Below, one piece after another: positions 1 through 8,998 of a stretch of 38,551 nt of DNA (its first letter is position 1; the number at the start of each line of letters is the position of its first letter). A model generated the notes under the pieces. It had not been told where the DNA came from. It saw only the letters and a list, made by a program, of their open reading frames with translations, and searched no databases. Where the stretch lies: the NCBI GenBank assembly GCA_023705985.1, contig BPTO01000009.1, positions 1 through 38,551 of the forward strand, read 5' to 3'. Position numbers and translations under genes: made by a program. Source of the DNA: Candidatus Heimdallarchaeota archaeon (GTDB lineage Archaea > Asgardarchaeota > Heimdallarchaeia > Heimdallarchaeales > Heimdallarchaeaceae).

Positions 1-46
1 ACCACCGAGATCTACACTCTTTCCCTACACGACGCTCTTCCGATCT
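1..46 (+). other. Illumina TruSeq universal adapter remnant (artefact)
   Basis: These 46 bases match, from memory, the 3' part of the Illumina TruSeq universal adapter, including the read-1 primer end ACGACGCTCTTCCGATCT. Genomic sequence starts right after, inside the open frame of an ATPase subunit. The adapter is a library artefact left on a contig end. It should be trimmed and not translated, although the downstream frame happens to stay open through it. Confidence 0.97.
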
Positions 47-600
47 GTATTGCGTCTAAAATTGCTCCTGCTTCCTTATCCTTAGTTTATGTTGGTATAT
101 TCAGTGTACTATACTCAATAATTGTAGGTGAAGGTTTAGAAGTTCATTCTCTGGGTATTAGGGTTCCCAAAATTCCCCCAAATGTAATGACAATTTTCAT
201 TATAATGCTGGCTATCATGATACCTGTTATGTTCATATCTGAATATCTTCATGCAAAAGTAGATGGAATTCTCACTGGTATAGACCATATAATCGCATTA
301 ATTTCAAACACGCTTTCATTCAGTCGATTAATGGCTTTATTACTCGTTCATGCAATTCTAAGTGGTTTACCCTTTCGAATAATAGATGGGTTAGAACCAT
401 TAAGCGTTTTATGGTGGGTATCAGTTTTATTGATGTCGTTGATTATTGTTCCACTTGAAGGTCTCTTAAGTTTCTTGAATTCTCTGAGACTTACATGGGT
501 TGAATTCTTTAGCAAATTCTATGTTGGAGATGGTTTAAAATATAAACCTATAACTGAAAAAACGAACTTTATTCACTTTGTTTCATCTAGAGGGTTGTAG
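47..600 (+). CDS. atpI: A/V-type ATP synthase subunit I, C-terminal part (5' truncated)
   Basis: This is the C-terminal ~183 residues of the membrane stator subunit (homologue of eukaryotic V-ATPase subunit a), which forms the ion half-channels next to the c ring. The ORF track starts at 187, but the same frame is open back to the adapter and encodes family-typical sequence (VGEGLEVHSLGIR). At least four hydrophobic helices are visible. The segment LSFSRLMALLLVHAIL aligns with the family helix carrying the essential arginine (yeast Vph1 Arg735 region), and EGLLSFLNSLRLTWVEFFSK is the classic C-terminal signature. The stop lies 2 nt before the subunit C start, so the two are one operon. The N-terminal cytoplasmic arm is lost beyond the contig end. 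Confidence 0.93.
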
Positions 601-602
601 AA

Positions 603-1595
603 ATGTTATCTTTAGGCGATATTAGTTATTTGATTGGCAGGGCTCACGGAATTATAGGGAATGTGTTATCAAAATCTCAATTGAGCCTGCTATTAGCATC
701 TTCTGATCTAAAAGAACTTCGAGCAGCTTTCACACAAACAATGTATGATGAAGTTATTAAAGATTTAAACTTAGAAACGCAAATGCCTGAAATTGCTCGT
801 CGCTTTAAGAATACTTTTTCAGATCTTTTAATGTCGTTTTACAAACAAACTTCGTTTTCTGCAAAGAAAAAAATAGGTACATTCTTTGAAAGATATAATG
901 CTGAGAACCTTCGTTTTATTTTGCACGGAAAGTTTGTGGGAATGTCTTTTGAAGAAATAACCTCTAGACTTATTCCAGTTGCTGGATATTCCTTAGATTA
1001 CTACGAAAAACTGCTTCCTCTCACCATTGGTGAAATTATAGATAAACAAAATGAGACAAATCTTAAAAATCTTCTTAAGGATGGATACAAGGAATTTGAA
1101 TCAACAGGACGTTTTACTCCAATCGAATCAGCTATTGATCAGTATATTTATGATACTCTAACAAAACTCTCTAAAACTTACTCTACTTATGTAAATCTGA
1201 AAAATATACTCGCTCTTAGTCGTTGCATTGCTTTGGGTATTCCAGCATACAGGTATATTTTACCAAACAAATTCATTGCTAAAGCTCTTAGTTGTAAAAC
1301 TGTTTCAGAAGTTTTAGAAAAATACAATCATGGTTTATACAAAAGTATTTTTTCACCTTATATAGGTAAGGACGATGTTCCTTTACATGACTTAGAATTT
1401 ACAGTTGAAAGATATCAGCTTAAAAAATGGAAAAAAATATTCCGTTATGAAATAACGTTAAAAATTGATGTTCTTATAGCTTTTTTTGAGTTGAAACTTG
1501 CTGAAACGATGGATGTAATACGTATTATTGTTGGAATTAACGCTGGATTTTCAGAAAAAGAAATCCGCGAAAGCTTACTATTTTATAGTTTATAA
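603..1595 (+). CDS. atpC: A/V-type ATP synthase subunit C (V-ATPase d homologue)
   Basis: At 330 residues it has the usual length of the archaeal subunit C/NtpC family. This all-helical funnel couples the central stalk to the membrane c ring. The N-terminal pattern (ARxRAM-like 'IGRAHGIIGNVLSKSQLSLLLASSDLKEL', abbreviated as GRAHGIIGNVLSKSQ) and three repeated helical segments with 'ENLRFILHGK' and 'KNILALSRCIALG' fit the family. It follows subunit I by 2 nt with no Shine-Dalgarno of its own, suggesting translational coupling. Subunits K and E, which normally sit between I and C in archaeal operons, are absent. K is found alone near 9.5 kb. The ATPase operon ends here against a convergent gene, so A, B, D, E and F must lie elsewhere. 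Confidence 0.9.
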   Translation: MLSLGDISYLIGRAHGIIGNVLSKSQLSLLLASSDLKELRAAFTQTMYDEVIKDLNLETQMPEIARRFKNTFSDLLMSFYKQTSFSAKKKIGTFFERYNAENLRFILHGKFVGMSFEEITSRLIPVAGYSLDYYEKLLPLTIGEIIDKQNETNLKNLLKDGYKEFESTGRFTPIESAIDQYIYDTLTKLSKTYSTYVNLKNILALSRCIALGIPAYRYILPNKFIAKALSCKTVSEVLEKYNHGLYKSIFSPYIGKDDVPLHDLEFTVERYQLKKWKKIFRYEITLKIDVLIAFFELKLAETMDVIRIIVGINAGFSEKEIRESLLFYSL

Positions 1596-1658
1596 ATGTA
1601 AAAAATAAATTTCCTTTATTCATTTAAAGTTAAAACAAAAATAATAAGAAATATAGAT

Positions 1659-2045
1659 TTAATCTGAAAGAATCTCTATAATATCTGGTACATAACGTCT
1701 CATAACTTGTAATGCTAGACCAGTATTTGTTAAATCAACGGAGGCTCCGATAAGAATATATTTATCTGCATTTGATAGGATGGTAAAACCTTTTTCTCCT
1801 CTAACTAGCACTAGTTCAATTCCACCATGTTTTAGTTGTTCAGCTACCATCTTTCCTGTGCTATTCATAGCTGAAGCTAATGCTGACATTAAATCTGGGT
1901 CGACCTTACCTTTTTCGGAAAAAAAAGCTATCTTTAATCCTTCAGTATTAACAACGGCTAAAGCTTCTAAATCGCAACCAAGAGAAATTTGTTTGAGTAT
2001 TCGAACTAGTTGGTGTTTCTGTTCTGGTTTTAAATCAATTGACAT
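1659..2045 (-). CDS. Roadblock/LC7 domain protein
   Basis: This 128-residue single-domain protein has the roadblock/longin-like pattern. A helix (PEQKHQLVRILKQI) is followed by strands with 'LEALAVVNTEGLKIAFFSE', a central helix 'LMSALASAMNSTGKMVAEQL', then 'GGIELVLVRGEKGFTILSN' and 'YILIGASV' strands and a C-terminal helix. Roadblock proteins such as MglB and the Ragulator subunits typically dimerise and regulate small GTPases, and Asgard genomes carry many of them. It stands alone and is convergent with the ATPase operon. The Rab-like GTPase in this window is 18 kb away, so no specific partner can be named. An upstream GAAGGA supports this ATG. Confidence 0.85.
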   Translation of the reverse strand: MSIDLKPEQKHQLVRILKQISLGCDLEALAVVNTEGLKIAFFSEKGKVDPDLMSALASAMNSTGKMVAEQLKHGGIELVLVRGEKGFTILSNADKYILIGASVDLTNTGLALQVMRRYVPDIIEILSD

Positions 2046-2172
2046 TTTTCCTTCTTCATAATATCCATTGTTTTTCTATTAAAATCCTTTGTTTGTGCAT
2101 AAGCTTGACTAATGGATTTTTTAAAAAAGAAAGAAGGATGTTTCTGCTTTTGTAGGTTTTTGGAAGAAGAAG

Positions 2173-3609
2173 TTAATAGGTTTTGGATATATATGCAACT
2201 TCTTTAGCTTCATTTCCACATATGGAACAATTACCAAACATCTTTTCCTCTTCACCATATTTTGTTCCTAAAATATTTGCTTTGAATTTTTCCTTTATAT
2301 GGTCAGAACAAGAAACATCTGTACACCAGTTCGTTCGGATATAACCAGCTTTCTCTAGAGTTAGTTGCGCTTCAAGTTCTTCATATGTTAATACATCTGT
2401 AATCGAATTTTCCAAAAAATTCTTAGCTCTAGTCTTTAGTTCATCAGTTATTTTTTCTAGTAATTCATTAATTGTTCTATTTATGTTGTCTTTTTTTACG
2501 GATATTTTCTCTTTTGTATCTCTGCGAACAACGACCACTGATTCCTTTTCTACGTCTTTAGGGCCTATTTCAATGCGCAGGGGGACACCTAGTAGCTCAT
2601 ATTCGTTGAATTTCCAACCGCTGGTTTTATCTTTATCATCGTATAGAACTCTGTATCCTGCTTTTTTTACAGTTTCTAAAACTTCTTTACATTCGTTTAC
2701 AACTTTTTCTTCCTTTCCTTTGAACAAAATAGGAACAATTACAGCTTGCATTGGTGCGAGAAAGGGAGGAATAATCAATCCTCTACTATCACCATGTACA
2801 CCTATTACAGCTGCAATAACTCTAGTAGATAAACCATAACAGGTTTGATATGCGTAATCATGACTACCATCAGCTTTTTGGAAGCGAATTTCAAAGACTT
2901 TACTAAATCCTTGGTCAAGATTGTGAGTAGTACCAATTTGCAAACTTTTGCCATCTGGGAGAGGGCAATCATATGCAACACTATATAGAGCACCAGGAAA
3001 AGTGTCATGTTTAGGACGTTTGACAATTATATAAGGCAAGCAACACTCATCGAAGAATGAACCATATATCCACATTGATTGCTTAACTTGCTCTTCTGCT
3101 TCTTCTGCGGATGAATGACATGTATGCGCCTCTGTCCATTGAAATTCTCTATCTCTGAGTAAAGGTTTAGTGTCTTTTGTATCTATGCGTATGATATTAC
3201 ACCATTGGTTTACTTTCAGAGGCATATCAGTATATGCTCTAATCCATTGGGCGTACATATGATACATGATTGTTTCTGATGTTGGTCGTAAAGCATAGAT
3301 CTCTTCTAAATCTCTTTCACCAACTTTTGTTACCCAACCGACTTCGGGAACAAATCCCTCAAAGTGCGTACTTTCAAGTGTTAAGAATTTTTCAGGAATT
3401 AATAGAGGAAAGTACATGTTTTTGTGTCCCGTTTTTTTGAATTTTCCATCAAGGACGTTTTTCATCCTATCCCATATCTCGTAACCATTCGCCATAAGAA
3501 CGTTCGCACCTTTAACTTCTGTTCGTGTGTCAACAATCTGTGCGCGACGAACAATATCTAGATACCAAGCCATAAAATTCTCTTCTTTGTTTTTAGAAAA
3601 TACTGACAT
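2173..3609 (-). CDS. proS: Prolyl-tRNA synthetase, archaeal/eukaryotic type
   Basis: A 478-residue class II synthetase that charges tRNA-Pro with proline in the cytosol. It is the short archaeal/eukaryotic type without the bacterial editing insertion. Visible signatures include LRPTSETIMYHMYAQWIRAY, the class II motif 2 region LLRDREFQWTEAHTCH and motif 3 HGDSRGLIIPPFLAP. The anticodon-binding domain follows, then the zinc-type C-terminal domain with Cys pairs (NWCTDVSC and CSICG) and a terminal Tyr, as is typical. The ATG has a good upstream GGTGA at 6 nt spacing. It is monocistronic and divergent from the phosphoglycerate mutase gene. Confidence 0.97.
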   Translation of the reverse strand: MSVFSKNKEENFMAWYLDIVRRAQIVDTRTEVKGANVLMANGYEIWDRMKNVLDGKFKKTGHKNMYFPLLIPEKFLTLESTHFEGFVPEVGWVTKVGERDLEEIYALRPTSETIMYHMYAQWIRAYTDMPLKVNQWCNIIRIDTKDTKPLLRDREFQWTEAHTCHSSAEEAEEQVKQSMWIYGSFFDECCLPYIIVKRPKHDTFPGALYSVAYDCPLPDGKSLQIGTTHNLDQGFSKVFEIRFQKADGSHDYAYQTCYGLSTRVIAAVIGVHGDSRGLIIPPFLAPMQAVIVPILFKGKEEKVVNECKEVLETVKKAGYRVLYDDKDKTSGWKFNEYELLGVPLRIEIGPKDVEKESVVVVRRDTKEKISVKKDNINRTINELLEKITDELKTRAKNFLENSITDVLTYEELEAQLTLEKAGYIRTNWCTDVSCSDHIKEKFKANILGTKYGEEEKMFGNCSICGNEAKEVAYISKTY

Positions 3610-3756
3610 CTAATTTCACCTTTTTTAGTATTGTATAATTCAAAAGTTTTGAGTTTTTGGTGCAGATATTCCTTCTCTCACGTAAAGAACAGTCAATTAC
3701 AAGTATTTGTCGGAACATAGTCACCTTTCATTGTCCTCAAATCTTCTTCCTAGGAA

Positions 3757-3770
3757 GCATATAAAAATTC
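3757..3770 (+). promoter_or_regulatory. Candidate TATA/BRE promoter of apgM
   Basis: The run GGAAGCATATAAAAATTC has a purine-rich BRE-like stretch followed by a strong archaeal TATA box. Transcription would start near 3790-3795, giving a leader of about 100 nt before the apgM ATG. That is long for archaea and could hold regulatory structure, though I see none that is obvious. The rest of the 285-nt divergent gap to proS shows no gene. Confidence 0.5.
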
Positions 3771-3894
3771 TTTGTTACTCTTGATTTTGAAATATCAAGC
3801 GTTTATCTATGAGTTTTCTAATCTAGTTTTGAAAAGTTCAGTAAGATGTATTTTTGAGAATAACACTTATTTGTTCATCTATTTAGAACAAAGT

Positions 3895-5121
3895 ATGAAA
3901 CTATTATTTATCATACTAGATGGTGTAGGTGATCGTCCTTCGTTAGAACTTGATGGGAAAACACCCTTAGAATATGCTAATACCCCTAATTTGGATGTTC
4001 TAGCCAAGCAAGGTTTAACTGGCATTATGGATGTTATATCACCTGGTGTTACACCTGGGAGTGATACAGCTCATTTAGCACTTTTTGGTGTGGACCCTTT
4101 CAAATACTATACAGGTAGAGGACCTTTTGAAGCCGCTGGTGTTGGTTTACAAATTAAAGAAGGTGATGTAGCTTTCAGAGTTAATTTTGCTACTCTAGAA
4201 AATGGTATTATTACTGATCGACGAGCTGGAAGGATAAAAGAACGTACATATGACCTTGTTGAATCACTAAAGGGTATGGAGTTTGAGGGCGTCGAAGTTA
4301 TCGTAGCTGATGGTACTGAACATAGGGCTGCAACAATTTTAAGAGGTGAGGGATTATCAGACAAAGTTAAAGGGAACGATCCTAAGATCGAAGGAAAGGA
4401 ACCTTATGCGTTTAAGGCATTAGATAATAGTCCAGAAGGTCAAAAAACAGTTAGAGTCTTAAACGCTTTTACAAATAAAGCACACGATATCTTGCAACAA
4501 TCTGAAATTAACAAAGAGCGAGAAGAAAAAGGGTTGGTACCTGCTAATTATTTATTAATTAGAGGCGCAGGAAAGGTTCCTAAGTTACCGAATTTCGAAA
4601 AAGAATATGGATTAAAGACAGTATGTGTTGCAGGTGGTGGATTATACAAAGGCGTTGCTCGAATGTTAGGAATGGATATTATTGAAAAACATGAACTAAC
4701 TGGTGGTGTTGACACTAACCTTCAAATAAAGTTTGAAACCGCTTATGAAATGCTAAAAAACTATAGTTTTGTTTTTACACATGTAAAAGGTACAGATAAT
4801 TTAGGTCATGATGGTGATGCAAAGGGAAAGGCTGAATTTATTGAAAAGATAGACAAAGAGTTATCCCGTTTCCTACCTGAAAATTATAAAGATAAACTAG
4901 TTATCGCAGTTTGTGGTGACCATAGCACTCCTTGTAGTTTTAAAGACCATTCAGCTGATCCCGTGCCTGTTATGATTACTTCCTCTGATTGTCTCAAAGA
5001 TGAGGTGCAAAGCTTCGGTGAAAGAGCTTGTTATAAGGGTGGATTGGGGAGAATTCTAGGAAAAAACCTAATGGGTATCCTACTTAATGAACTTCGCTTA
5101 GTTGAAAAGTTTGGAGCTTAG
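3895..5121 (+). CDS. apgM: Cofactor-independent phosphoglycerate mutase, archaeal type
   Basis: This enzyme interconverts 3- and 2-phosphoglycerate in glycolysis/gluconeogenesis using two metal ions and a phosphoserine intermediate. It belongs to the archaeal branch of the alkaline-phosphatase superfamily. Visible motifs are the N-terminal metal site FIILDGVGDRPS, the nucleophile region PGSDTAHLALFG, the phosphate/sugar site YYTGRGPFEAAG, and the metal ligands HVKGTDNLGHDGD and CGDHSTPCSFKDHS. The ORF track begins 41 codons upstream, but that extension is not family-like. The ATG at 3895 opens directly on the conserved MKLLFIILDG and gives 408 residues, the normal length. Confidence 0.95.
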   Translation: MKLLFIILDGVGDRPSLELDGKTPLEYANTPNLDVLAKQGLTGIMDVISPGVTPGSDTAHLALFGVDPFKYYTGRGPFEAAGVGLQIKEGDVAFRVNFATLENGIITDRRAGRIKERTYDLVESLKGMEFEGVEVIVADGTEHRAATILRGEGLSDKVKGNDPKIEGKEPYAFKALDNSPEGQKTVRVLNAFTNKAHDILQQSEINKEREEKGLVPANYLLIRGAGKVPKLPNFEKEYGLKTVCVAGGGLYKGVARMLGMDIIEKHELTGGVDTNLQIKFETAYEMLKNYSFVFTHVKGTDNLGHDGDAKGKAEFIEKIDKELSRFLPENYKDKLVIAVCGDHSTPCSFKDHSADPVPVMITSSDCLKDEVQSFGERACYKGGLGRILGKNLMGILLNELRLVEKFGA

Positions 5122-5151
5122 CTGTAATACTCAACAAAATAGGTGCAATTT

Positions 5152-6138
5152 ATGCAAAATGAAAACAAAAGTATCAAAGAAAATAAAAAAGGTTTGTTTC
5201 CTTATCTTTTGTTATTCATAGCTATAATAGCTGTTTCTTTCGCTGCACCTATTGTTTCAGTACTTCAGTCATCTGAATTTGGGTATAATGTACCATCTGA
5301 AGTTATAGCAATGTACAGAACATTGTTTGCTGGGGCTATAGCCTTGATATTTGCACTATCTAGAGGAGAAATAAAATGGATTGTTGAACCTACCACAGTT
5401 AAAAGATTACATTGGATAATAATGTCAGGAATATTATTAGCAATACACTTCGCGACATGGTTTTTATCATTAGAATATGTTTCTGTTGCCATTTCAACAA
5501 CTCTAGTGGATACAGTTCCTATTTTTATGGCAATCTTTGGTTTTGTTTTCTTTAAAGAAAAAATCAATAAGTTTGGTATTATAGGGATTATTTTCGCATT
5601 TATTGGAGGTGTATTATTGGCTTTTGCAATAACAGACGATATATCACAAGCTAATCCGGTATTGGGAATATTTTTTGCTCTTATTGGAGCGTTAACTGTA
5701 ACCTTCTATTTTCTAATCGGTAAGAAAATCCTTCAAGATTCTCCTCTATGGCCATATTTTGGTTTGGTTAATTTAATTTCTGGTATAAGTTTACTTATTT
5801 ACAATTTAATAAGAGGTTATGATTTATTCGAATATACAGCTATTGCTTTTGTTTTCATTCTGTTAATGGCTATTGGTCCTTCTTTAATCGGACACGCAAC
5901 TTATAATTATTCTCTTAGACGATTACCTGCTTATTTTGTTGGAACGGTAATAGTAGCGGAACCTGTAGGAGCTACGATTTTGGGAATAGTAATTCTAAGT
6001 GAGATTCCTAGACCCATTACTGTTCTTTATATGTTTATCATCTTACTAGGAATTGCGATTGCGTCTATTTCCCAAACAACTTCGAGTTTTAAGAAAATAA
6101 AACTGGAAGACAAGAAAGTAACTATCAATAAAAAGTAA
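5152..6138 (+). CDS. EamA/DMT-family membrane transporter
   Basis: About 328 residues with ten predicted membrane helices in two five-helix halves, the layout of the drug/metabolite transporter (EamA) superfamily. Family features include 'EVIAMYRTLFAGAIALIFAL' near helix 2, 'AISTTLVDTVPIFMAIFGFVFFKEKI' ending the first half, and 'YFVGTVIVAEPVGATILGIVILSEI' in the second. Such proteins export or import small metabolites, but the substrate cannot be read from sequence. The track start at 5143 is a GTG inside an AGGTG Shine-Dalgarno. The ATG at 5152, 6 nt downstream, is the likelier start. The gene follows apgM by 30 nt and may be co-transcribed. Confidence 0.88.
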   Translation: MQNENKSIKENKKGLFPYLLLFIAIIAVSFAAPIVSVLQSSEFGYNVPSEVIAMYRTLFAGAIALIFALSRGEIKWIVEPTTVKRLHWIIMSGILLAIHFATWFLSLEYVSVAISTTLVDTVPIFMAIFGFVFFKEKINKFGIIGIIFAFIGGVLLAFAITDDISQANPVLGIFFALIGALTVTFYFLIGKKILQDSPLWPYFGLVNLISGISLLIYNLIRGYDLFEYTAIAFVFILLMAIGPSLIGHATYNYSLRRLPAYFVGTVIVAEPVGATILGIVILSEIPRPITVLYMFIILLGIAIASISQTTSSFKKIKLEDKKVTINKK

Positions 6139-6164
6139 ATAGAAGCTACTATTGTTCGGTATTT

Positions 6165-7373
6165 CTACTTTATTCTATTTTCATTTAATAAAACTTCAAG
6201 TTTATTCATAGCTTCTTCTATCTTTTCTAGAGTTGGTAAGTACACCATTCTAAATCCATTTTCTCCAAAAGGTCCAAATCCTGATCCAAAAACTGTTAGT
6301 ACATGTTTTTTCCTTAAGAAATCGAAAACAAATTCTCTATCACTTTTCCAAGTAAATTGCTCTAAATCTAGAACTGGGAATATATAGAAAGCAGCTTCTG
6401 GTCTGTAGACGGAGATTCCTTCCATATTTTTCAGTCGATTATACATTAAATCTCTGCGTTCTTTGAGTGTTTTTATTGTTTCAGGCAAATATGTATTTTG
6501 ATCTGCTTTTAGTGCCTCTGTCCCAGCTTTCTGTAAAGGTGTTGAAGCACACAAACGCAATCGAGTTAATTTGTTCAATCCATTCCATGGTTCTGCGATT
6601 TTGTTATCGGGATCTTGAAGATAAGCATATCCAAGACGCCAACCTGGAGCCAAGAAAACTTTACTGAAACCATTGTAGGTTATTACAGGGACATCTTTTG
6701 CAATGGTAGCCGTTGCAGTGTGTTTCAATCCTTCATCTAATAACAATTCATCATAAGTTTCATCAGATATTATACAAGCATCATATTCACCAACAATGTC
6801 TATTATCTCTTTGATTACTTTTTCCGGATAAACAGAACCTGTGGGGTTGTTTGGAGTGTTTATAAAGACCATTTTTGTTTTCTCATTCATTAACGATCTT
6901 ATATGGTCGGAATCAGGATAGAAACAGTCATCTACAACAGTTTTGTAATATTGAGAATCCACATCAAAGATTGTTGCGTTTCCTGAATAGCTTGGGTAAT
7001 GAATTCCTGGGATTAATACTCGATCACCAGGATTAGTGAAAGCCATGAAGGTCATTTGTATTCCTTCAGAAACTCCAGCTGTCACTACTACATTATCAGC
7101 AGTAACTCCGACTTTATGCTTGCGATTTTCATAAGATGCTATTGCTTCTCGAAATTCTAGTATACCTTGAGAATCAGAATAGAAATTATAATTTTCATCT
7201 TCAGCATATTTGAGAGGTTCTGTAAGCAATTTTGGGGTCTTAAAATGATATTTTATCGGGTCACCTATATTTAACTTGATTAACTTGTGACCTTGCGCTT
7301 CAACTTCTGCAGCAACTGTAAGAACATCTCTGATTGCATATTGGAAATTTGCGGTACGATTTGAAATTTTCAT
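6165..7373 (-). CDS. Class I/II aminotransferase, alanine aminotransferase-like
   Basis: A fold-type I PLP enzyme of about 402 residues resembling archaeal alanine/aspartate aminotransferases. Landmarks are the N-terminal GHKLIKLNIGDP, the PLP-stacking region NTPNNPTGSVYP, ISDETYDELL, the catalytic lysine in YNGFSKVFLAPGWRLGY, and the C-terminal substrate arginine region 'GFRMVYLPTLEKIEEAM'. The neighbourhood gives no pathway clue, so donor and acceptor specificity is inferred only from likeness to the Pyrococcus AlaAT type. The ORF track extends 13 codons upstream, but the ATG at 7373 opens on the conserved start and fits the family length. Confidence 0.88.
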   Translation of the reverse strand: MKISNRTANFQYAIRDVLTVAAEVEAQGHKLIKLNIGDPIKYHFKTPKLLTEPLKYAEDENYNFYSDSQGILEFREAIASYENRKHKVGVTADNVVVTAGVSEGIQMTFMAFTNPGDRVLIPGIHYPSYSGNATIFDVDSQYYKTVVDDCFYPDSDHIRSLMNEKTKMVFINTPNNPTGSVYPEKVIKEIIDIVGEYDACIISDETYDELLLDEGLKHTATATIAKDVPVITYNGFSKVFLAPGWRLGYAYLQDPDNKIAEPWNGLNKLTRLRLCASTPLQKAGTEALKADQNTYLPETIKTLKERRDLMYNRLKNMEGISVYRPEAAFYIFPVLDLEQFTWKSDREFVFDFLRKKHVLTVFGSGFGPFGENGFRMVYLPTLEKIEEAMNKLEVLLNENRIK

Positions 7374-7534
7374 AGTAATAATCTCTTTGATTTCTATATT
7401 AACATATAACACACTAAAATAAAACTAATGGTGTGACATTATTTGAGTTCTCCAGATTCTTCGATAAAATCATCATTATTCTGTAGATATTACATTAATA
7501 CATAAATTAGCTTAGCTTTCCAGATACAATAAAG

Positions 7535-8953
7535 GTGAGCCCTCTGCCAGTAGTGACTAGTTGTAGTTCTTGTGTAAGTCCTGCTCATTATTACTGTAAA
7601 TCGTGTAAGCGTAAATTGTGTCTTAAACATGTAGTAATAACTAATACAGTTTATCATTGTGACGAATGTGATAAGGATGTTTTCGAATCTACCTGTTCAA
7701 CTTGTAAGAGTGAAACTATTTATGCAAAAAATGAAACTGTGTATAGATGTGACTGGTGTAAATCTTCAGATGTTGTTGATGGATTACTATATCACCAAGA
7801 AATGCCACATTTGATATTCACAGCTATTGATAAACTTAATAAAAAAATGGCTCATGTTTGGGGGTTAACTCAGCGTTATCATGATTTAGTAGAAACCACT
7901 TTTAAAGTGAGACAATCGAAAATAATGCTGTTTCCCCACATAGAAAATAATTTAGTTCTCTTAGATGGTAAAATATCAATATTCATTGATAATATTATAA
8001 AGTTTGAAAATAACACTTTTTCAATGCTTGATGAAAGACTTCATACAATTGGCTTCTTAAGACACTCAAATTTAGACAACTTGGAAAGAGCAGAAGAAAT
8101 TCTATCATTACTTGAAGGAAGATACATTTTACTGGAAAGGATTCTCGAGACTAACTCGAATGAGATGGAGGACGATTTCTATTCTTTGAATCAAAAAATA
8201 GCGTATGTTAAATATCAATTTAATTTACTAGAGAAAATACAATCCTATTTACCTGAAGTTGAAGGAGAACAGATGATTTCTATTATTCCTAGATTGTGGA
8301 TAAGGAAAAATGGAAATCTTCCTAAAAAGTACTTAGTGGTTCTAACAAATAAGAGTATATATCTTGTTCGTGAAAAAGGATTAATAGATGTAAGATTAAA
8401 ATTAAGAGAAACTATAAGTCTCTTATACTTGGTTAGCAAGAAATATTCCTATAAACTATTCATCGGGAAGACTTTAAGGATAAAAACAAGTAACGATTCT
8501 TATCTTTTATTTGGTAGCAATGAAAGCTTATACCAATTTCAATTCTATTTCAAAATAATAGACGAATATGTTGAGTATGCTATTAAGAAAACTTCTATAA
8601 TTGAAGACATACAACAGCGATCTTTAACTATTAATGAATTGAAAAACAATATACAAAAACATATAATAATTCTCAAGAAAAAAGTTTTGAACAAACGTGA
8701 GATTAAAAGGGAATACTACTGGCGAGAAGGGTTAGATTTCACCTTGGATAAACTTTTAGATAAGCTCTTTGCAGTCGAAAGGAAAATGCAAACATATCGT
8801 GATTCAATAAAATCTGGGTATCCAAGTACTAAAGGTTACGATGGATTGATGAACAAATTAAAACGAGAGTACAATAAGGTTAAAACCAATATTGAAGAAG
8901 TTAGGGCAAAAGCTGATAAATTCGATACTCGTTATGAAGAGGATTGGTATTAA
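7535..8953 (+). CDS. B-box-like zinc finger, PH-like domain and coiled-coil protein
   Basis: A 472-residue protein I do not recognise as a named family. Residues 10-45 show C-x2-C-x7-C-x2-C-x4-C-x2-H-x9-C-x2-C, very like a eukaryotic B-box cross-brace zinc finger. Residues 54-75 form a second CxxC...CxxC ribbon. Residues about 95-240 are helical and partly coiled coil. Residues about 245-347 have alternating strands ending in a helix (KKYLVVLTNKSIYLV, DSYLLFGSNESLYQFQFYF), resembling a PH/GRAM/GLUE-type barrel. The C-terminal third is coiled coil. The start is uncertain: GTG 7535 lies inside the AGGTGA motif, so a downstream CTG (7544) or GTG (7553) may be used. It lies 1 kb upstream of the ESCRT cluster, beyond two opposing genes. 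Confidence 0.7.
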   Translation: MSPLPVVTSCSSCVSPAHYYCKSCKRKLCLKHVVITNTVYHCDECDKDVFESTCSTCKSETIYAKNETVYRCDWCKSSDVVDGLLYHQEMPHLIFTAIDKLNKKMAHVWGLTQRYHDLVETTFKVRQSKIMLFPHIENNLVLLDGKISIFIDNIIKFENNTFSMLDERLHTIGFLRHSNLDNLERAEEILSLLEGRYILLERILETNSNEMEDDFYSLNQKIAYVKYQFNLLEKIQSYLPEVEGEQMISIIPRLWIRKNGNLPKKYLVVLTNKSIYLVREKGLIDVRLKLRETISLLYLVSKKYSYKLFIGKTLRIKTSNDSYLLFGSNESLYQFQFYFKIIDEYVEYAIKKTSIIEDIQQRSLTINELKNNIQKHIIILKKKVLNKREIKREYYWREGLDFTLDKLLDKLFAVERKMQTYRDSIKSGYPSTKGYDGLMNKLKREYNKVKTNIEEVRAKADKFDTRYEEDWY

Positions 8954-8998
8954 GTAAATTGAATGAATAAAAAATGTAAAATAATCTAGTTATATTTC

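Noticed and set aside
2483-2839. 118-aa plus-strand ORF inside proS
   Set aside because: Shadow of the ProRS frame; serine/threonine-rich sequence without family resemblance.
3772-3894. 41-codon N-terminal extension of apgM in the ORF track
   Set aside because: It does not resemble the family, and the TATA box at 3757-3770 is too close for it to be translated.
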